Origin: Kribbella rubisoli
Lineage (GTDB): Bacteria > Actinomycetota > Actinomycetes > Propionibacteriales > Kribbellaceae
Length of the DNA: 64,000 bases
Direction: 5' to 3'
Assembly (NCBI RefSeq): GCF_004217145.1
Contig: NZ_SHKR01000011.1
Coordinates: 2,251,200 to 2,315,199, forward strand
Position 1 is the first letter of the stretch. The number at the start of each line of letters is the position of its first letter. The notes beneath the pieces are model-generated. The model did no database searches. It saw only the letters and a list, made by a program, of their open reading frames with translations, and had not been told where the DNA came from. Made by a program: the position numbers and the translations under genes. Below, one piece after another: positions 1-8,038 of this stretch.

Positions 1-255
1 GTACCTGCTCGGCTCGAGCCTGAGGTCGCAGGTGCGTGCGCTGCGGCGGCGGTGCAGGCACACCAGGCGCTGGGGCTGCGGGACCTGTCGCGGTCCGACC
101 TCGTGGTGGACGCTGCCGGGGTGCCGTGGTTCCTCGAGGTGAACGTGGCACCGGGGATGACGGAGACGTCGCTGGTCCCGCTGGCGGCTGAGGCCGCCGG
201 GATCGAGCTCGGTGTGCTCTGCCGCGATCTGCTCGCGGCAGCTGCTGCTCGCTGA
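1..255 (+). CDS. ddl: D-alanine--D-alanine ligase, C-terminal part (5' end outside window)
   Basis: Open from the first base in frame 1, so only about 84 C-terminal residues are visible. They carry the ATP-grasp end of Ddl, with the metal/substrate loop EVNVAPGMTETSLVP. The family joins two D-alanines for peptidoglycan precursors in the cytoplasm. Stop TGA at 253-255; the next gene starts 5 bases later, so they are probably co-transcribed. The motif is diagnostic; which paralogue (ddl or ddlA) cannot be told from this fragment. Confidence 0.85.
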   Translation, partial: VPARLEPEVAGACAAAAVQAHQALGLRDLSRSDLVVDAAGVPWFLEVNVAPGMTETSLVPLAAEAAGIELGVLCRDLLAAAAAR

Positions 256-260
256 AGGTT

Positions 261-1073
261 GTGATGCCCGACGTACCTCGGCCGCTGTGGCGGACCGTCC
301 TGACACCGCGATGGATCGGCCTGCTCGTGCTGGCTCTGGCCATTGCCGCAGGGATGTCGGTGATGGGTGTGTGGCAGTTGGGCGTGTACCGGTCCAAGAC
401 GGCTGACGCCACGGCTCACCGCGCTCAGGCTGCACCGGTGGCTTTGCAGTCGCTGTTCTCGATCGACGAAGGACTGCCGTCGAAGGCGGTCAGCCGGCGG
501 GTGACAGTGGACGGGACGTGGGGACCGGCCGCGGACCAGGTGTTCATCGCCGATCGCTCGCAGGACTCGCGGATCGGCTTCTGGGTTGTGTCGCCGGTGA
601 AGCTCTCGTCGTCGGAGGCTGTGATGGTCGTTCGTGGCTGGGTCCCGACGGTCGGAGATCCCGCTGCGAAGGCTCCTAGCGGCCCTGTGCAGCTGACCGG
701 GACGGTGATCGCGTCCGAGGCCGAGGATTCGTCGGACGACGCCGCGAAGGGCCGAGTGCTGTCGTCGCTGCGGATCCCGACCATCGTCCACCTCGTGGAT
801 TACCGGGTGTACGACGCGTTCGTCGTACAGGAGTCCGTGTCCGGCGGCGTGCCGTCGCCCGCGCCGGCGGTCGTACAACCGCCTCCTCCGCCGACCGATC
901 ATGCCGGGCTGCGGAACATCGCCTATGCCTTCCAGTGGTGGATCTTCGCGGCCTTCACGCTGTGGATGTGGACGAAGATGGTGCTGGACGCGCACCGCGG
1001 CGTCGACGAGCCTGATCCGGACGAGGACCGGCCCGGAGAGCGTGTGGAGCCAAGCGGTACCGTTTCAGCGTGA
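261..1073 (+). CDS. SURF1 family protein
   Basis: A 270-residue protein with the SURF1 layout: a membrane segment near residues 17-38 ending in a GVWQLG motif, a long extracytoplasmic domain, and a second membrane segment near 220-243. SURF1 proteins assist haem insertion and assembly of cytochrome c oxidase. GTG at 261 is followed directly by ATG at 264, so the true start is one of these. The stop overlaps the next start (GTGA at 1070-1073), indicating translational coupling. A charged DEPDPDEDR tail follows the last helix. Confidence 0.85.
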   Translation: MMPDVPRPLWRTVLTPRWIGLLVLALAIAAGMSVMGVWQLGVYRSKTADATAHRAQAAPVALQSLFSIDEGLPSKAVSRRVTVDGTWGPAADQVFIADRSQDSRIGFWVVSPVKLSSSEAVMVVRGWVPTVGDPAAKAPSGPVQLTGTVIASEAEDSSDDAAKGRVLSSLRIPTIVHLVDYRVYDAFVVQESVSGGVPSPAPAVVQPPPPPTDHAGLRNIAYAFQWWIFAAFTLWMWTKMVLDAHRGVDEPDPDEDRPGERVEPSGTVSA

Positions 1074-1423
1074 CTTCTCCAGCCGACCCCGCCACCTCCG
1101 CCGGCTCGCAGCCGTTGACCCCGGCCGTCCGCGGCGCGCTGATGCGCTACCGCGTGATCGCGTACGTCGTCGGCGTGATGCTTCTGCTGCTGGTGTTCCT
1201 CGCGATGCCGCTCAAGTACTTCGCGGACAGCCCCGGCGCGATGGACGTGATCGGCCCGACGCACGGGTTCCTGTACATGGTCTACCTGCTGCTGACCTTC
1301 GACCTGTTCCGCCGGGTTCGTTGGTCGTTCCCGCGACTGGTGATGATGGCGCTGGCCGGCACGATCCCGTTCCTGTCGTTCTACGCCGAGCGCAAGACGT
1401 CGCACGAGCTGCTGGGTAGCTAA
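1070..1423 (+). CDS. DUF3817 family membrane protein
   Basis: A 117-residue protein with about three hydrophobic segments (roughly 26-46, 62-80 and 88-107) and a central GPTHGFLYMVYLL segment characteristic of DUF3817. Function is unknown; the family is often encoded near respiratory or replication genes in actinobacteria. GTG at 1070 overlaps the SURF1 stop, so it is coupled to that gene. The C-terminus ends in a short basic cytosolic tail. Confidence 0.75.
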   Translation: MTSPADPATSAGSQPLTPAVRGALMRYRVIAYVVGVMLLLLVFLAMPLKYFADSPGAMDVIGPTHGFLYMVYLLLTFDLFRRVRWSFPRLVMMALAGTIPFLSFYAERKTSHELLGS

Positions 1424-1428
1424 TCCCG

Positions 1429-1458
1429 TTGTCCGGCAGGGGTTTCGGCCCCTACCGT
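1429..1458 (+). promoter_or_regulatory. Predicted leaderless promoter of the methyltransferase gene
   Basis: TTGTCC (1429-1434), an 18-base spacer and TACCGT (1453-1458) lie 7 bases before GTG 1466. No Shine-Dalgarno sequence precedes that start. A TANNNT box 6-8 bases from an initiation codon is the usual sign of leaderless mRNA in actinobacteria. Confidence 0.4.
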
Positions 1459-1465
1459 CGACTCT

Positions 1466-2263
1466 GTGCTGCCTGACATCACGGAGTCGAACCGCGCCAG
1501 CTGGAACCAGATCCACACTGCGCGCCCTGGGCAACCACCGTCGTACTTCGCCGACGGCGGCTCGACGCTGTCCGCCGACGAGCTCGCAGCGGCGGGCGAC
1601 GTCCGCGGGCGACGCGTCCTCCAACTGGCCTGCTCCTGCGGCGACGAGGCCCTCTCCTGGGCCCGACTGGGCGCCGCGGTCACCGGCGTCGACATCTCCG
1701 AGGTCGCCCTGGACATGGCGCGCGCGAAGTCCGTTGCCACCGGCATCCCGGTCGACTTCCGCCGCGCCGACATGCTCGCCCTGCCAGAAGACCTCAGCGG
1801 CTTCGATCTCATCTACTTGAGCTGGGGCGCGATCTGCTGGGTCCCTGACCTGACCGTCTTCGCCACCCTGGTCGCGTCACGCCTCGCGCCCGGCGGGTCG
1901 ATCCTGATCGCCGACCATCACCCTGTCTGGGAAGTCCTCGCCGTCCAGGCTCCCGGGATGCTGACGGTCACCGCCGACTACTTCGGCCGCTCCACCCCGC
2001 GCGCCACCATCGAGAACACCAAGCTCCCCACCGGCGCCCGCGACAATCCCTCCGCCCCCAGCTTCACGGCCTTCATCTGGCCCCCGAGCGACATCATCAC
2101 CGCTCTGCTGACCGCCGGCCTCACCCTGGCCGCGTTCCGGGAGTCCCCCGACGCCGAGATGTACGCCGGCCTAGGCCCAGCCGCGGGCCTGCTCCCCGCC
2201 ATCTACCTCATCAAAGCCACCCGCAATGTTTCACATGAAACATTGCAGCAAGTCCCCAAGTAA
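1466..2263 (+). CDS. Class I SAM-dependent methyltransferase
   Basis: 265 residues with a Rossmann methyltransferase core: motif I around residues 49-76 (VLQLACSCGDEALSWARLG, then VTGVDIS) and later ADMLALP and LAPGGSILIADH. Substrate unknown. GTG 1466 is chosen because the conserved N-terminal SWNQIHTARPG segment begins close by and a TANNNT box sits 7 bases upstream. The last twelve codons contain a variant parS palindrome, which encodes the residues VSHET near the C-terminus. It ends about 510 bases before the convergent parB stop. Confidence 0.75.
   Translation: MLPDITESNRASWNQIHTARPGQPPSYFADGGSTLSADELAAAGDVRGRRVLQLACSCGDEALSWARLGAAVTGVDISEVALDMARAKSVATGIPVDFRRADMLALPEDLSGFDLIYLSWGAICWVPDLTVFATLVASRLAPGGSILIADHHPVWEVLAVQAPGMLTVTADYFGRSTPRATIENTKLPTGARDNPSAPSFTAFIWPPSDIITALLTAGLTLAAFRESPDAEMYAGLGPAAGLLPAIYLIKATRNVSHETLQQVPK
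2227..2242. promoter_or_regulatory. parS: Variant parS site (one mismatch)
   Basis: TGTTTCACATGAAACA differs from the ParB-binding consensus (core GTTTCACGTGAAAC) at one central base. It lies inside the 3' end of the methyltransferase gene, 550 bases beyond the parB stop. With the perfect sites at 3787, 4984 and 5925 it extends the parS cluster to about 3.7 kb. Binding strength is uncertain because the central CG step is lost. Confidence 0.6.
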
Positions 2264-2776
2264 CTATGTCGACAAATCCCATGTCGACACGAGCGTGGCC
2301 CGAGGAACTTGCCTGGCTAAGGGCCCTCGACCGAAGCCGCATAGGATCCCGCTGACAGAGGAATCCAGCCCTCCGGCACACCCGCAGGCTGTTCACGACT
2401 CACCGGGCGCAGCTCTCGTCGCGAACAGGTGTGCCAGCGCACCCGGCCGTCTCGTCCACCTCGGGCGGTCCCGACGGACCGGCCGTTCGGCCGGCTCGGG
2501 CGGCCCCGGGCGTTTCGGCGGCTCCCGTGCTCGGCGCTCGCGCCAATCGGCCGCTCCGGCAGCTCTGGCAGCTTCGGCGACCCTGGGCGCCATATCGCTG
2601 TTAATCTCCGCGGATCTTCAGGCCATCACAATCGTGGCCGCCATCTGCAGGTGAGCGCGGGGTCGGCGCACGCCGCGCGTTGTGATGGCCTGGAGATCCG
2701 CGACAAACCCTGCACTCGGCCAGCACCCCACCCGGGTGCCCGTCTGTTCGGCAGGTGACAGGCGGCAGGCGGGAAG
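2264..2776. other. Gene-free 513-base region between convergent methyltransferase and parB genes
   Basis: No convincing coding sequence: short open frames here lack start context and family resemblance. It opens with two copies of ATGTCGACA (around 2267 and 2281), then a GC-rich stretch of repeated CGG/CCGG steps (2445-2590), and then the long inverted repeat listed separately at 2609-2702. Nothing else was recognised. Confidence 0.6.
2609..2702. repeat. Long inverted repeat, 23-base arms
   Basis: Arm 2609-2631 (begins CGCGGATCTTCAGGCC) and arm 2680-2702 (ends GGCCTGGAGATCCGCG) are complementary at 22 of 23 positions across a 48-base loop. The loop holds a second small stem (GCGCGG 2655-2660 with CCGCGC 2673-2678). 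It would fold as a strong extended hairpin in RNA. There is no T-tract, so a simple intrinsic terminator is not shown. It could be a non-coding RNA, a boundary between the convergent genes, or a remnant of a small mobile repeat. Confidence 0.7.
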
Positions 2777-3739
2777 TCAGTCGGTCTGCTTGTTGGGGTC
2801 CATCAGGGTGACGATGCGTTCGAGGTCGTCCAGCGAGGCGAACTCGACGGTGATCTTGCCCTTGGTCTTGCCCAGGTCCACCTTGACGCGCGTCTCGAAG
2901 CGATCCGAGAGCCGGTCGGCCAGATCGACCAGCCGTGGGGCGACCGGCTTGTTGCGGCGCCGGGCGGGAGTGGGATCTTCGGCGTTCATGTCGCCCAGGG
3001 CAACGATCTCTTCGACCGTGCGAACCGAGAGACCTTCCGCCACGATGCGCTGAGCTAGCCTCTCGATGGCGTCTCCGCTGGGGAGCCCCAGGAGGGCTCG
3101 GGCGTGACCCGCGGAGAGGACCCCGGCGGCCACCCGGCGCTGCACGCCGGCCGGCAACTTCAACAGCCGCAGCGTGTTGGAGATCTGCGGACGCGATCGC
3201 CCGATCCGGTTGGCGAGGACTTCCTGGGTGCAGCCGAAGTCGTCGAGCATCTGCTGGTAGGCGGCCGCTTCTTCCAGCGGGTTCAGCTGGCTGCGGTGCA
3301 GGTTCTCCAGGAGCGCGTCACGGAGCATCGCGTCATCGGAGGTGTCACGGACGATCGCGGGGATCGTCGTCAGTCCGGCCTGCTGCGTCGCCCGCCAGCG
3401 ACGCTCGCCCATCACGAGTTCGTACTTGTCGCCCTCGAGCCGGCGTACGACGATCGGCTGCAGGAGCCCGATCTCCTTCACCGAGTGGACGAGCTCCTCC
3501 ATCGCGTCCTCGTCGAAGACGCTCCGCGGCTGCTTCGGGTTCGGCGTGATCTTCTCGACCTCGATCTCGGCGAACGAGGCGCCCGGCACCGCGGCCAACT
3601 CCGGTCCCTGCGGCACTACCGGTGTGGTGACCGGCGGCGCTCCCGGGATCGAGTTGGACTTGCTGCCGAGAGTCGTCGTGGTGCCGGCCGGCGAGCTGGG
3701 GATCAGCGCGCCAAGTCCGCGTCCGAGTCGGGTGTTCAT
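2777..3739 (-). CDS. parB: Chromosome-partitioning protein ParB
   Basis: 320 residues. It has a basic N-terminus (RLGRGLGAL) that contacts ParA, then a variable linker. The ParB/Srx CTPase domain follows from about residue 55 to 145, with GERRW at 111-115. Next are a helix-turn-helix (about 150-215) that reads parS and a C-terminal dimerisation domain. ATG 3739 is preceded by GAGGGAG. The upstream parA gene ends 84 bases away, with a parS site between, so parA-parB form one operon. ParB loads at parS as a CTP-dependent clamp and spreads to organise origin segregation. Confidence 0.97.
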   Translation of the reverse strand: MNTRLGRGLGALIPSSPAGTTTTLGSKSNSIPGAPPVTTPVVPQGPELAAVPGASFAEIEVEKITPNPKQPRSVFDEDAMEELVHSVKEIGLLQPIVVRRLEGDKYELVMGERRWRATQQAGLTTIPAIVRDTSDDAMLRDALLENLHRSQLNPLEEAAAYQQMLDDFGCTQEVLANRIGRSRPQISNTLRLLKLPAGVQRRVAAGVLSAGHARALLGLPSGDAIERLAQRIVAEGLSVRTVEEIVALGDMNAEDPTPARRRNKPVAPRLVDLADRLSDRFETRVKVDLGKTKGKITVEFASLDDLERIVTLMDPNKQTD

Positions 3740-3786
3740 CGCGCTCCCTCGAGATCGACATCGTGCTGTGTCACTGCTGACGTTCC

Positions 3787-3802
3787 CGTTTCACGTGAAA
3801 CG
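3787..3802. promoter_or_regulatory. parS: parS site in the parA-parB intergenic gap
   Basis: CGTTTCACGTGAAACG contains the perfect 14-base core GTTTCACGTGAAAC at 3788-3801. It lies between the parA stop (3823) and the parB start (3739), so ParB bound here could also influence parB expression. Confidence 0.93.
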
Positions 3803-3822
3803 GTGCCACACCGATCCAATGA

Positions 3823-5283
3823 TCAGGCGTTGTTCCGCATGGCGATCTCTCGGGATGCCTCCAGGTACGACAGTGCGCCGGCCGAGGCCGGGTCGTACGC
3901 GAGCACGGTCTGCCCGTGGCTCGGAGCCTCCGAGATACGCACCGAGCGCGGCACGGCAGTCCGCAGTACGGCGTCCTTGAAGTGGCCACGGACTTCGGCA
4001 GCGACCTCGCCGGCCAGCTTCGTCCGGGCGTCGTACATCGTCAGCAGGATCGTCGACACGTCGAGGCCGGGGTTCAGATGCGACTTCACCATGTCGATGT
4101 GGCGGAGGAGCTGCGACAGGCCCTCGAGCGCGTAGTACTCGCTCTGGATCGGGACCAGCACCTCGCGCGCGGCCGTCAGCGCGTTCACGGTCAGCAGGCC
4201 GAGCGACGGCGGACAGTCGATGAAGACGTAGTCGTACTTCTCCCCCGCGGTCTCGGTCTTGGCCAGGTACGCGTCGAGCACGTTCTTCAGCCGGCTCTCG
4301 CGAGCGACGACACTGACGAGCTCGATCTCGGCGCCGGCCAGGTCGATGGTCGCCGGGATCACCTGGATGCCCGGGTGCTCGGCGCACGGCTGGGTCAGGT
4401 TGTCGAGAGCCTCGCCCTCGATGACCGCCTCGTACACGCCGGGCGTTCCCTCGGCGTGATCGATACCCAGCGCCGTCGACGCGTTGCCCTGGGGGTCGAG
4501 GTCGATCACCAGAATCTTCGCGCCGTACAGCGCGAGGCCGGCGGCGACGTTGACCGTCGTCGTGGTCTTGCCGACGCCACCCTTCTGGTTGGCGACCACG
4601 AAGACTCGGGTCTGGTCGGGCAGCGGGAACTCGCGGCCCATTGTGCGTCCTTCATTCACCAGCAGGGTCCGTTCGGTCGCGGCGGCGATCGGAGTCTCGA
4701 GAAGTCGTCGCTGAAGCTCGTCCGACGTGGCCCGCGCGGCGATCTGTGCGGCAGTCATAGCGCCCATTCCAATAGGTGCGGGACTTGGCCCGAAGAGGAT
4801 GTCGGTAGGGGTGGGGGCGGGTCTGCCCCCAGCTCCGTCCACAGGCTGCTGTGGACGAATTCCCGTGTGCAGAGGCAGTTTCATGCGGTGGTCATCCACA
4901 GGCGGTGGAGAGTCCGGGAAGCCCGGTTCGGCGTCCACCAGTGACGCCGATTCGAGCTCGGAACCATCATCGCGCATGTCCGGTGTTTCACGTGAAACGG
5001 AGCCGTCGTCGGTCTCTCCGAGTACGTCGAGACCGGCCGCGGCCACCGCTCGAAGCTCCGAACTGTCGATCGGCGGCGTCGCCACGATCGGGTCCAGGGA
5101 TTCGACAGGAGGAGATGTCTGGACCGGAGGTGCCGGCGCGGGGGTGAGGTCGGGAGCCGGCTCCTGGGTCACCACGCGGACGCTGGAATCCGGATCGGTC
5201 GGCCAGCCGATGCCCTGCGATGACCTCGGCTCACCGGTGCTCTTCTCGGGCCATCCGAGGGCACGACTCACCAACCCGCTCAC
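3823..5283 (-). CDS. parA: Chromosome-partitioning ATPase ParA with long N-terminal extension
   Basis: 486 residues from GTG 5283, which overlaps the rsmG stop as GTGA and has GGAGG upstream. The ParA/Soj ATPase domain starts near residue 227 with the deviant Walker A motif KGGVGKT (234-240). Later it has DLDPQGN and the FIDCPPSLG Walker B. The first 225 or so residues are acidic, proline-rich and probably disordered; classical ParA proteins are about 260-350 residues. A parS site is read through as VSRET in this extension. An internal start at ATG 4767 would remove most of the extension but lacks a clear ribosome-binding site. ParA forms ATP dimers on DNA that move ParB-parS complexes. Confidence 0.93.
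   Translation of the reverse strand: MSGLVSRALGWPEKSTGEPRSSQGIGWPTDPDSSVRVVTQEPAPDLTPAPAPPVQTSPPVESLDPIVATPPIDSSELRAVAAAGLDVLGETDDGSVSRETPDMRDDGSELESASLVDAEPGFPDSPPPVDDHRMKLPLHTGIRPQQPVDGAGGRPAPTPTDILFGPSPAPIGMGAMTAAQIAARATSDELQRRLLETPIAAATERTLLVNEGRTMGREFPLPDQTRVFVVANQKGGVGKTTTTVNVAAGLALYGAKILVIDLDPQGNASTALGIDHAEGTPGVYEAVIEGEALDNLTQPCAEHPGIQVIPATIDLAGAEIELVSVVARESRLKNVLDAYLAKTETAGEKYDYVFIDCPPSLGLLTVNALTAAREVLVPIQSEYYALEGLSQLLRHIDMVKSHLNPGLDVSTILLTMYDARTKLAGEVAAEVRGHFKDAVLRTAVPRSVRISEAPSHGQTVLAYDPASAGALSYLEASREIAMRNNA
4984..4999. promoter_or_regulatory. parS: parS site inside parA
   Basis: TGTTTCACGTGAAACG with a perfect core at 4985-4998, embedded in the sequence encoding the ParA N-terminal extension. 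On the minus strand it encodes VSRET. Confidence 0.93.
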
Positions 5284-5951
5284 CTCCCATTGCCTCCGTG
5301 CCGGGATCCCCCTGCAGCACGTCCGGCCACAATACTCACCACAGTCGTGGGGAGGGCCAGTTCCTCGCCGCCGAGTTGATGAATGTGCCAAAGCTCTGCT
5401 CCGAGCTTGGCCAATTCGCGTTCTGAGGCGTCCAGTTCCTCCCCTGCGGACGACCCCTTCATCGCCAGCATCAGTCCGCCTTCGACACAGAGCGGGAGGC
5501 ACCAGCGCGCGAGTTTGCCGAGAGGAGCAACGGCCCGGGACGTCACCACGTCGTACGACGCCCGTGGCAGATCCTCAGCTCGGGACCGCACCACCGTGGC
5601 GTTGTCGAGCTCCAGCGCGTCGACCGCTTCCTGGAGGAAGGTGGTGCGTCGGAGCAACGGCTCGACGAGCTCCACCTGGAGATCGGGCCGGACGATCGCG
5701 AGGACGATCCCCGGCAGGCCGGCGCCGGTGCCGATATCGGCAACCAGGGCCTCCTCCGGGATCAGCCGCTCGACGACGGCACAGTTCAACAGGTGCCGAT
5801 CCCAGAGCCTCGGAACCTCTCTCGGCCCGATCAGTCCGCGCAGGGTGCCTTCGGTCGCGAGCAGTTCGGCGTACGCCGAAAGCCGGACCGCCGCCCGTGG
5901 AAACAGCTTGTCCACGAGCGGCGGTGTTTCACGTGAAACGGGTCCGGTCAT
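5280..5951 (-). CDS. rsmG: 16S rRNA (guanine527-N7)-methyltransferase RsmG
   Basis: 223 residues, the normal length for RsmG (GidB). The SAM-binding motif IGTGAGLPGI sits near residues 73-82, and WDRHLLNCA near 50 is typical of the family. It methylates G527 of 16S rRNA; loss gives low-level streptomycin resistance in other bacteria. The N-terminus MTGPVSRETPP contains VSRET, encoded by a parS site. It is the first gene after a 249-base repeat-rich gap from jag and overlaps parA by 4 bases. Confidence 0.96.
   Translation of the reverse strand: MTGPVSRETPPLVDKLFPRAAVRLSAYAELLATEGTLRGLIGPREVPRLWDRHLLNCAVVERLIPEEALVADIGTGAGLPGIVLAIVRPDLQVELVEPLLRRTTFLQEAVDALELDNATVVRSRAEDLPRASYDVVTSRAVAPLGKLARWCLPLCVEGGLMLAMKGSSAGEELDASERELAKLGAELWHIHQLGGEELALPTTVVSIVAGRAAGGSRHGGNGR
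5925..5940. promoter_or_regulatory. parS: parS site inside rsmG
   Basis: TGTTTCACGTGAAACG, perfect core at 5926-5939. It lies 11 bases inside the rsmG coding sequence and encodes VSRET at residues 5-9. Confidence 0.93.
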
Positions 5952-5954
5952 TGC

Positions 5955-6031
5955 GCCTCCCGGCCTGGACTGAGGAACGCAGGGAGCCCGGCCCTGGGGC
6001 CTCCCGGTCTGGACTGAGGAGCGCAGGGAGC
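5955..6031. repeat. Tandem 33-base direct repeats upstream of rsmG
   Basis: Copies 5955-5987 and 5999-6031 share 31 of 33 bases (both contain CTGGACTGAGGA or ..GGAACGCAGGGAGC). They are spaced by 11 bases and lie immediately upstream of the rsmG start. They run into the second repeat family at 6035-6177, forming a mosaic of GAGGGA/GACCGGAG motifs. Confidence 0.75.
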
Positions 6032-6034
6032 GAA

Positions 6035-6177
6035 GCGACCGGAGCGACGAGGGAAGACCGGGAGCAACAGCCCCAGGGCCCGCCGGGACGGAGTCGCGGC
6101 ATCCAGCACAGCGACCGGAGAGACGAGGGAAGGCCGGGAGTCACAGCCCAATGACCCGCCGCGCCGGAGGCGCGGCA
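6035..6177. repeat. Pair of ~67-base direct repeats between jag and rsmG
   Basis: Copies 6035-6102 and 6111-6177 share the order GCGACCGGAG, ACGAGGGAAG, CCGGGAG, CACAGCCC or CAACAGCCC, and a terminal CGCGGCAT, with scattered substitutions. The second copy ends in a perfect hairpin (6158-6176). The pattern resembles dispersed intergenic repeats of high-GC actinobacteria, but copy number elsewhere cannot be judged here. Confidence 0.7.
6158..6176. terminator. Hairpin downstream of jag
   Basis: GCCGCGCC (6158-6165), a GGA loop and GGCGCGGC (6169-6176) form a perfect 8-bp stem 24 bases past the jag stop. No U-tract follows, which is common for actinobacterial terminators. Confidence 0.4.
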
Positions 6178-6200
6178 TGTGCACCGTCACTGGCGTGCGT

Positions 6201-6725
6201 TCATGGCTGTACCACCACGCGGCGGCGGGGCTCCTCGCCCTCGGACTCCGACGTCAGGCCCGCGGCGGCGACCACGTCGTGCACGACCTTGCGCTCGAAC
6301 GGCGTCATCGGGTCCAGCCGCACCGGGGTCCCGGTCGCCTTCGCCTCCTCGACCGCCTTCCGGCCGACCTCTTCGAGCTCGGCCTTCCGGTTGGCGCGGT
6401 AGTTCGACACGTCCAGCATCAGCCGCGACCGCTCGCCGGTCTCCCGGTACACGGCCAGCCGGGTCAGCTCCTGGAGCGCCTCGAGCACCTTGCCGTTCTC
6501 TCCGACGAGGTTGTTCAGTTCCGCGCCGACGATCGACACCGCGGCACGATCGCCGTCGATGTCCATATCGATATCGCCGTCGAGATCGGCGATGTCGAGC
6601 AACTCCTCGAGGTAGTCCGCGGCAATATCGCTCTCAGCCTCGAGCGCCTTCAGGCGATCCTCGGCCGAGTCGTTCGTACCGGCGGACTGCTCCGCCGCCT
6701 CAGTGTTCTGCATGCCGTCGCTCAC
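6201..6725 (-). CDS. jag: RNA-binding protein Jag/KhpB (KH-R3H)
   Basis: 174 residues. A KH-II domain is at about 75-135 (AVSIVGAELNNLVGENGKVLEALQ) and an R3H domain at about 140-170 (PFERKVVHDVV). The N-terminal Jag_N domain of Firmicutes is absent, as is usual in actinobacteria. GTG 6725 is chosen because AAGGAG sits five bases upstream; GTG 6731 would overlap that site. It follows yidC in the conserved rpmH-rnpA-yidD-yidC-jag order and binds RNA in the cytoplasm, with links to division and envelope control in other species. Confidence 0.9.
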   Translation of the reverse strand: MSDGMQNTEAAEQSAGTNDSAEDRLKALEAESDIAADYLEELLDIADLDGDIDMDIDGDRAAVSIVGAELNNLVGENGKVLEALQELTRLAVYRETGERSRLMLDVSNYRANRKAELEEVGRKAVEEAKATGTPVRLDPMTPFERKVVHDVVAAAGLTSESEGEEPRRRVVVQP

Positions 6726-6811
6726 GGCCACTCCTTCGCAATATCGGGATCCGCCCCACGGGGATCCCGTCGTTCACAAGTCAGGATGTGCAAGCAAGAA
6801 GAGCTCGCGGG

Positions 6812-8038
6812 TCAGCGCGAACCGCCGGAGCGCTTCTGCGCCGCCCTCTTCTGTGCGGCCCGCTTCTGGGCGGCCGACTTCGCGGCGGGCTGCCGCTTGG
6901 CCGACCCGGCCGGCTGCTTCTTGGCAGCACCGCCCTGAGCCTTCTTCGGCGCGTCCTGCGGTCGCGTCTCGTCCTGGGGTGCCGACGTCTGGCCGTTGCT
7001 CGTCGCCGTCGCGTCGGATGCGGTCGCACCACCGGCGGCCGGGCCGCCCTTGCGGTCGCTGCGCGACTGACGCTTCGGCTGCTGACGCTGGGCCGGACGC
7101 CGGTCCGAGGTCTCGGTGTCCGTCGCGGCGCCCGCCGTACCGGGAACGCCGTCGTCGGCCGGCCGGCCGTGCCGCACGTTGTGCTCGCGCTTACGGGCCT
7201 GCATCGCGTCGTACGCCGGGGTGCCCGGAGCGGGGTTGCGGCGGATCACGTAGAACTGCTGGCCCATCGTCCACAGGTTCGAGACGAACCAGTAGATCAG
7301 CACACCGATCGGGAAGTTGAAGCCACCGATCAGGAAGAAGACCGGGAAGACGTAGAGCATGACCTTCTGCATCTGCGCGGCCTGGCCGGTGAGGGCCTCC
7401 TTCGGCATGTTCTTGCGCATCAGCTGAAGCTGCGTGGTGAACATCGTCGCCGTCATCAGGATGATCAGCACGATCGCGACGACCTTGACGTTGTTCGCGC
7501 CCGGGCCGTTCGCCTTCAGGAACGTCTGCGAGATCTCGGCGCCGAAGATCTTGGCGTGCTGCAGCGAGTTCACGTACGGCTTCATGATCTCGCTGTGCCA
7601 CTGACCCTTGGCGGCGTAGTCGAGCACGCGGAACAGGGCCAGGAAGATCGGCGACTGCAGGAGCAGCGGCAGGCACGAGGAGAACGGGTTGGTGCCCGTC
7701 TCCTTGTACAGCTTCATCATTTCCTGACCGAGCTTCTCCCGGTCATGGCCGTACTTCTTCTGCAGCTCCTTCATCTTCGGCTGCAGCAGCTGCATGTTCC
7801 GGCTGGAGCGGATCTGCCGCACGAACAGCGGGATCAGCAAGGTCCGGATGACGATGGTCAGGCCGGCGATGGACAGTGCCCAGGCCCAGCCGCCGTCCGG
7901 GTTCAGCACCTGGCTGAGCAGCCAGTGCCAGCCGACGAGCAGCGCCGAAACGGCCCAGTACAGCGGCGTCATGACCGTGTTGAACAGATCTACGATCCCG
8001 TCCCAAACGGCGAGCCCGGGGATGGCCAGAAGAGTCAC
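6812..8038 (-). CDS. yidC: Membrane protein insertase YidC
   Basis: 408 residues. Hydrophobic segments include a first helix near 9-40, the conserved insertase helices around 55-75 (TIVIRTLLIPLF, with the hydrophilic-groove arginine), and later helices around 125-140, 180-200 and 220-250. The C-terminal 120 residues are a lysine, alanine and proline-rich tail that may bind ribosomes. It inserts and folds inner-membrane proteins, alone or with SecYEG. GTG 8038 begins immediately after the yidD stop codon, so the genes are tightly coupled. Confidence 0.95.
   Translation of the reverse strand: MTLLAIPGLAVWDGIVDLFNTVMTPLYWAVSALLVGWHWLLSQVLNPDGGWAWALSIAGLTIVIRTLLIPLFVRQIRSSRNMQLLQPKMKELQKKYGHDREKLGQEMMKLYKETGTNPFSSCLPLLLQSPIFLALFRVLDYAAKGQWHSEIMKPYVNSLQHAKIFGAEISQTFLKANGPGANNVKVVAIVLIILMTATMFTTQLQLMRKNMPKEALTGQAAQMQKVMLYVFPVFFLIGGFNFPIGVLIYWFVSNLWTMGQQFYVIRRNPAPGTPAYDAMQARKREHNVRHGRPADDGVPGTAGAATDTETSDRRPAQRQQPKRQSRSDRKGGPAAGGATASDATATSNGQTSAPQDETRPQDAPKKAQGGAAKKQPAGSAKRQPAAKSAAQKRAAQKRAAQKRSGGSR

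Noticed and set aside
3104..4135. 343-residue plus-strand open frame over parB-parA
   Set aside because: Shadow of parB and parA, with no ribosome-binding site.
5284..5502. Extension of parA to 5502
   Set aside because: Would overlap rsmG by over 200 bases; the GTGA overlap at 5280-5283 with GGAGG upstream is more plausible.
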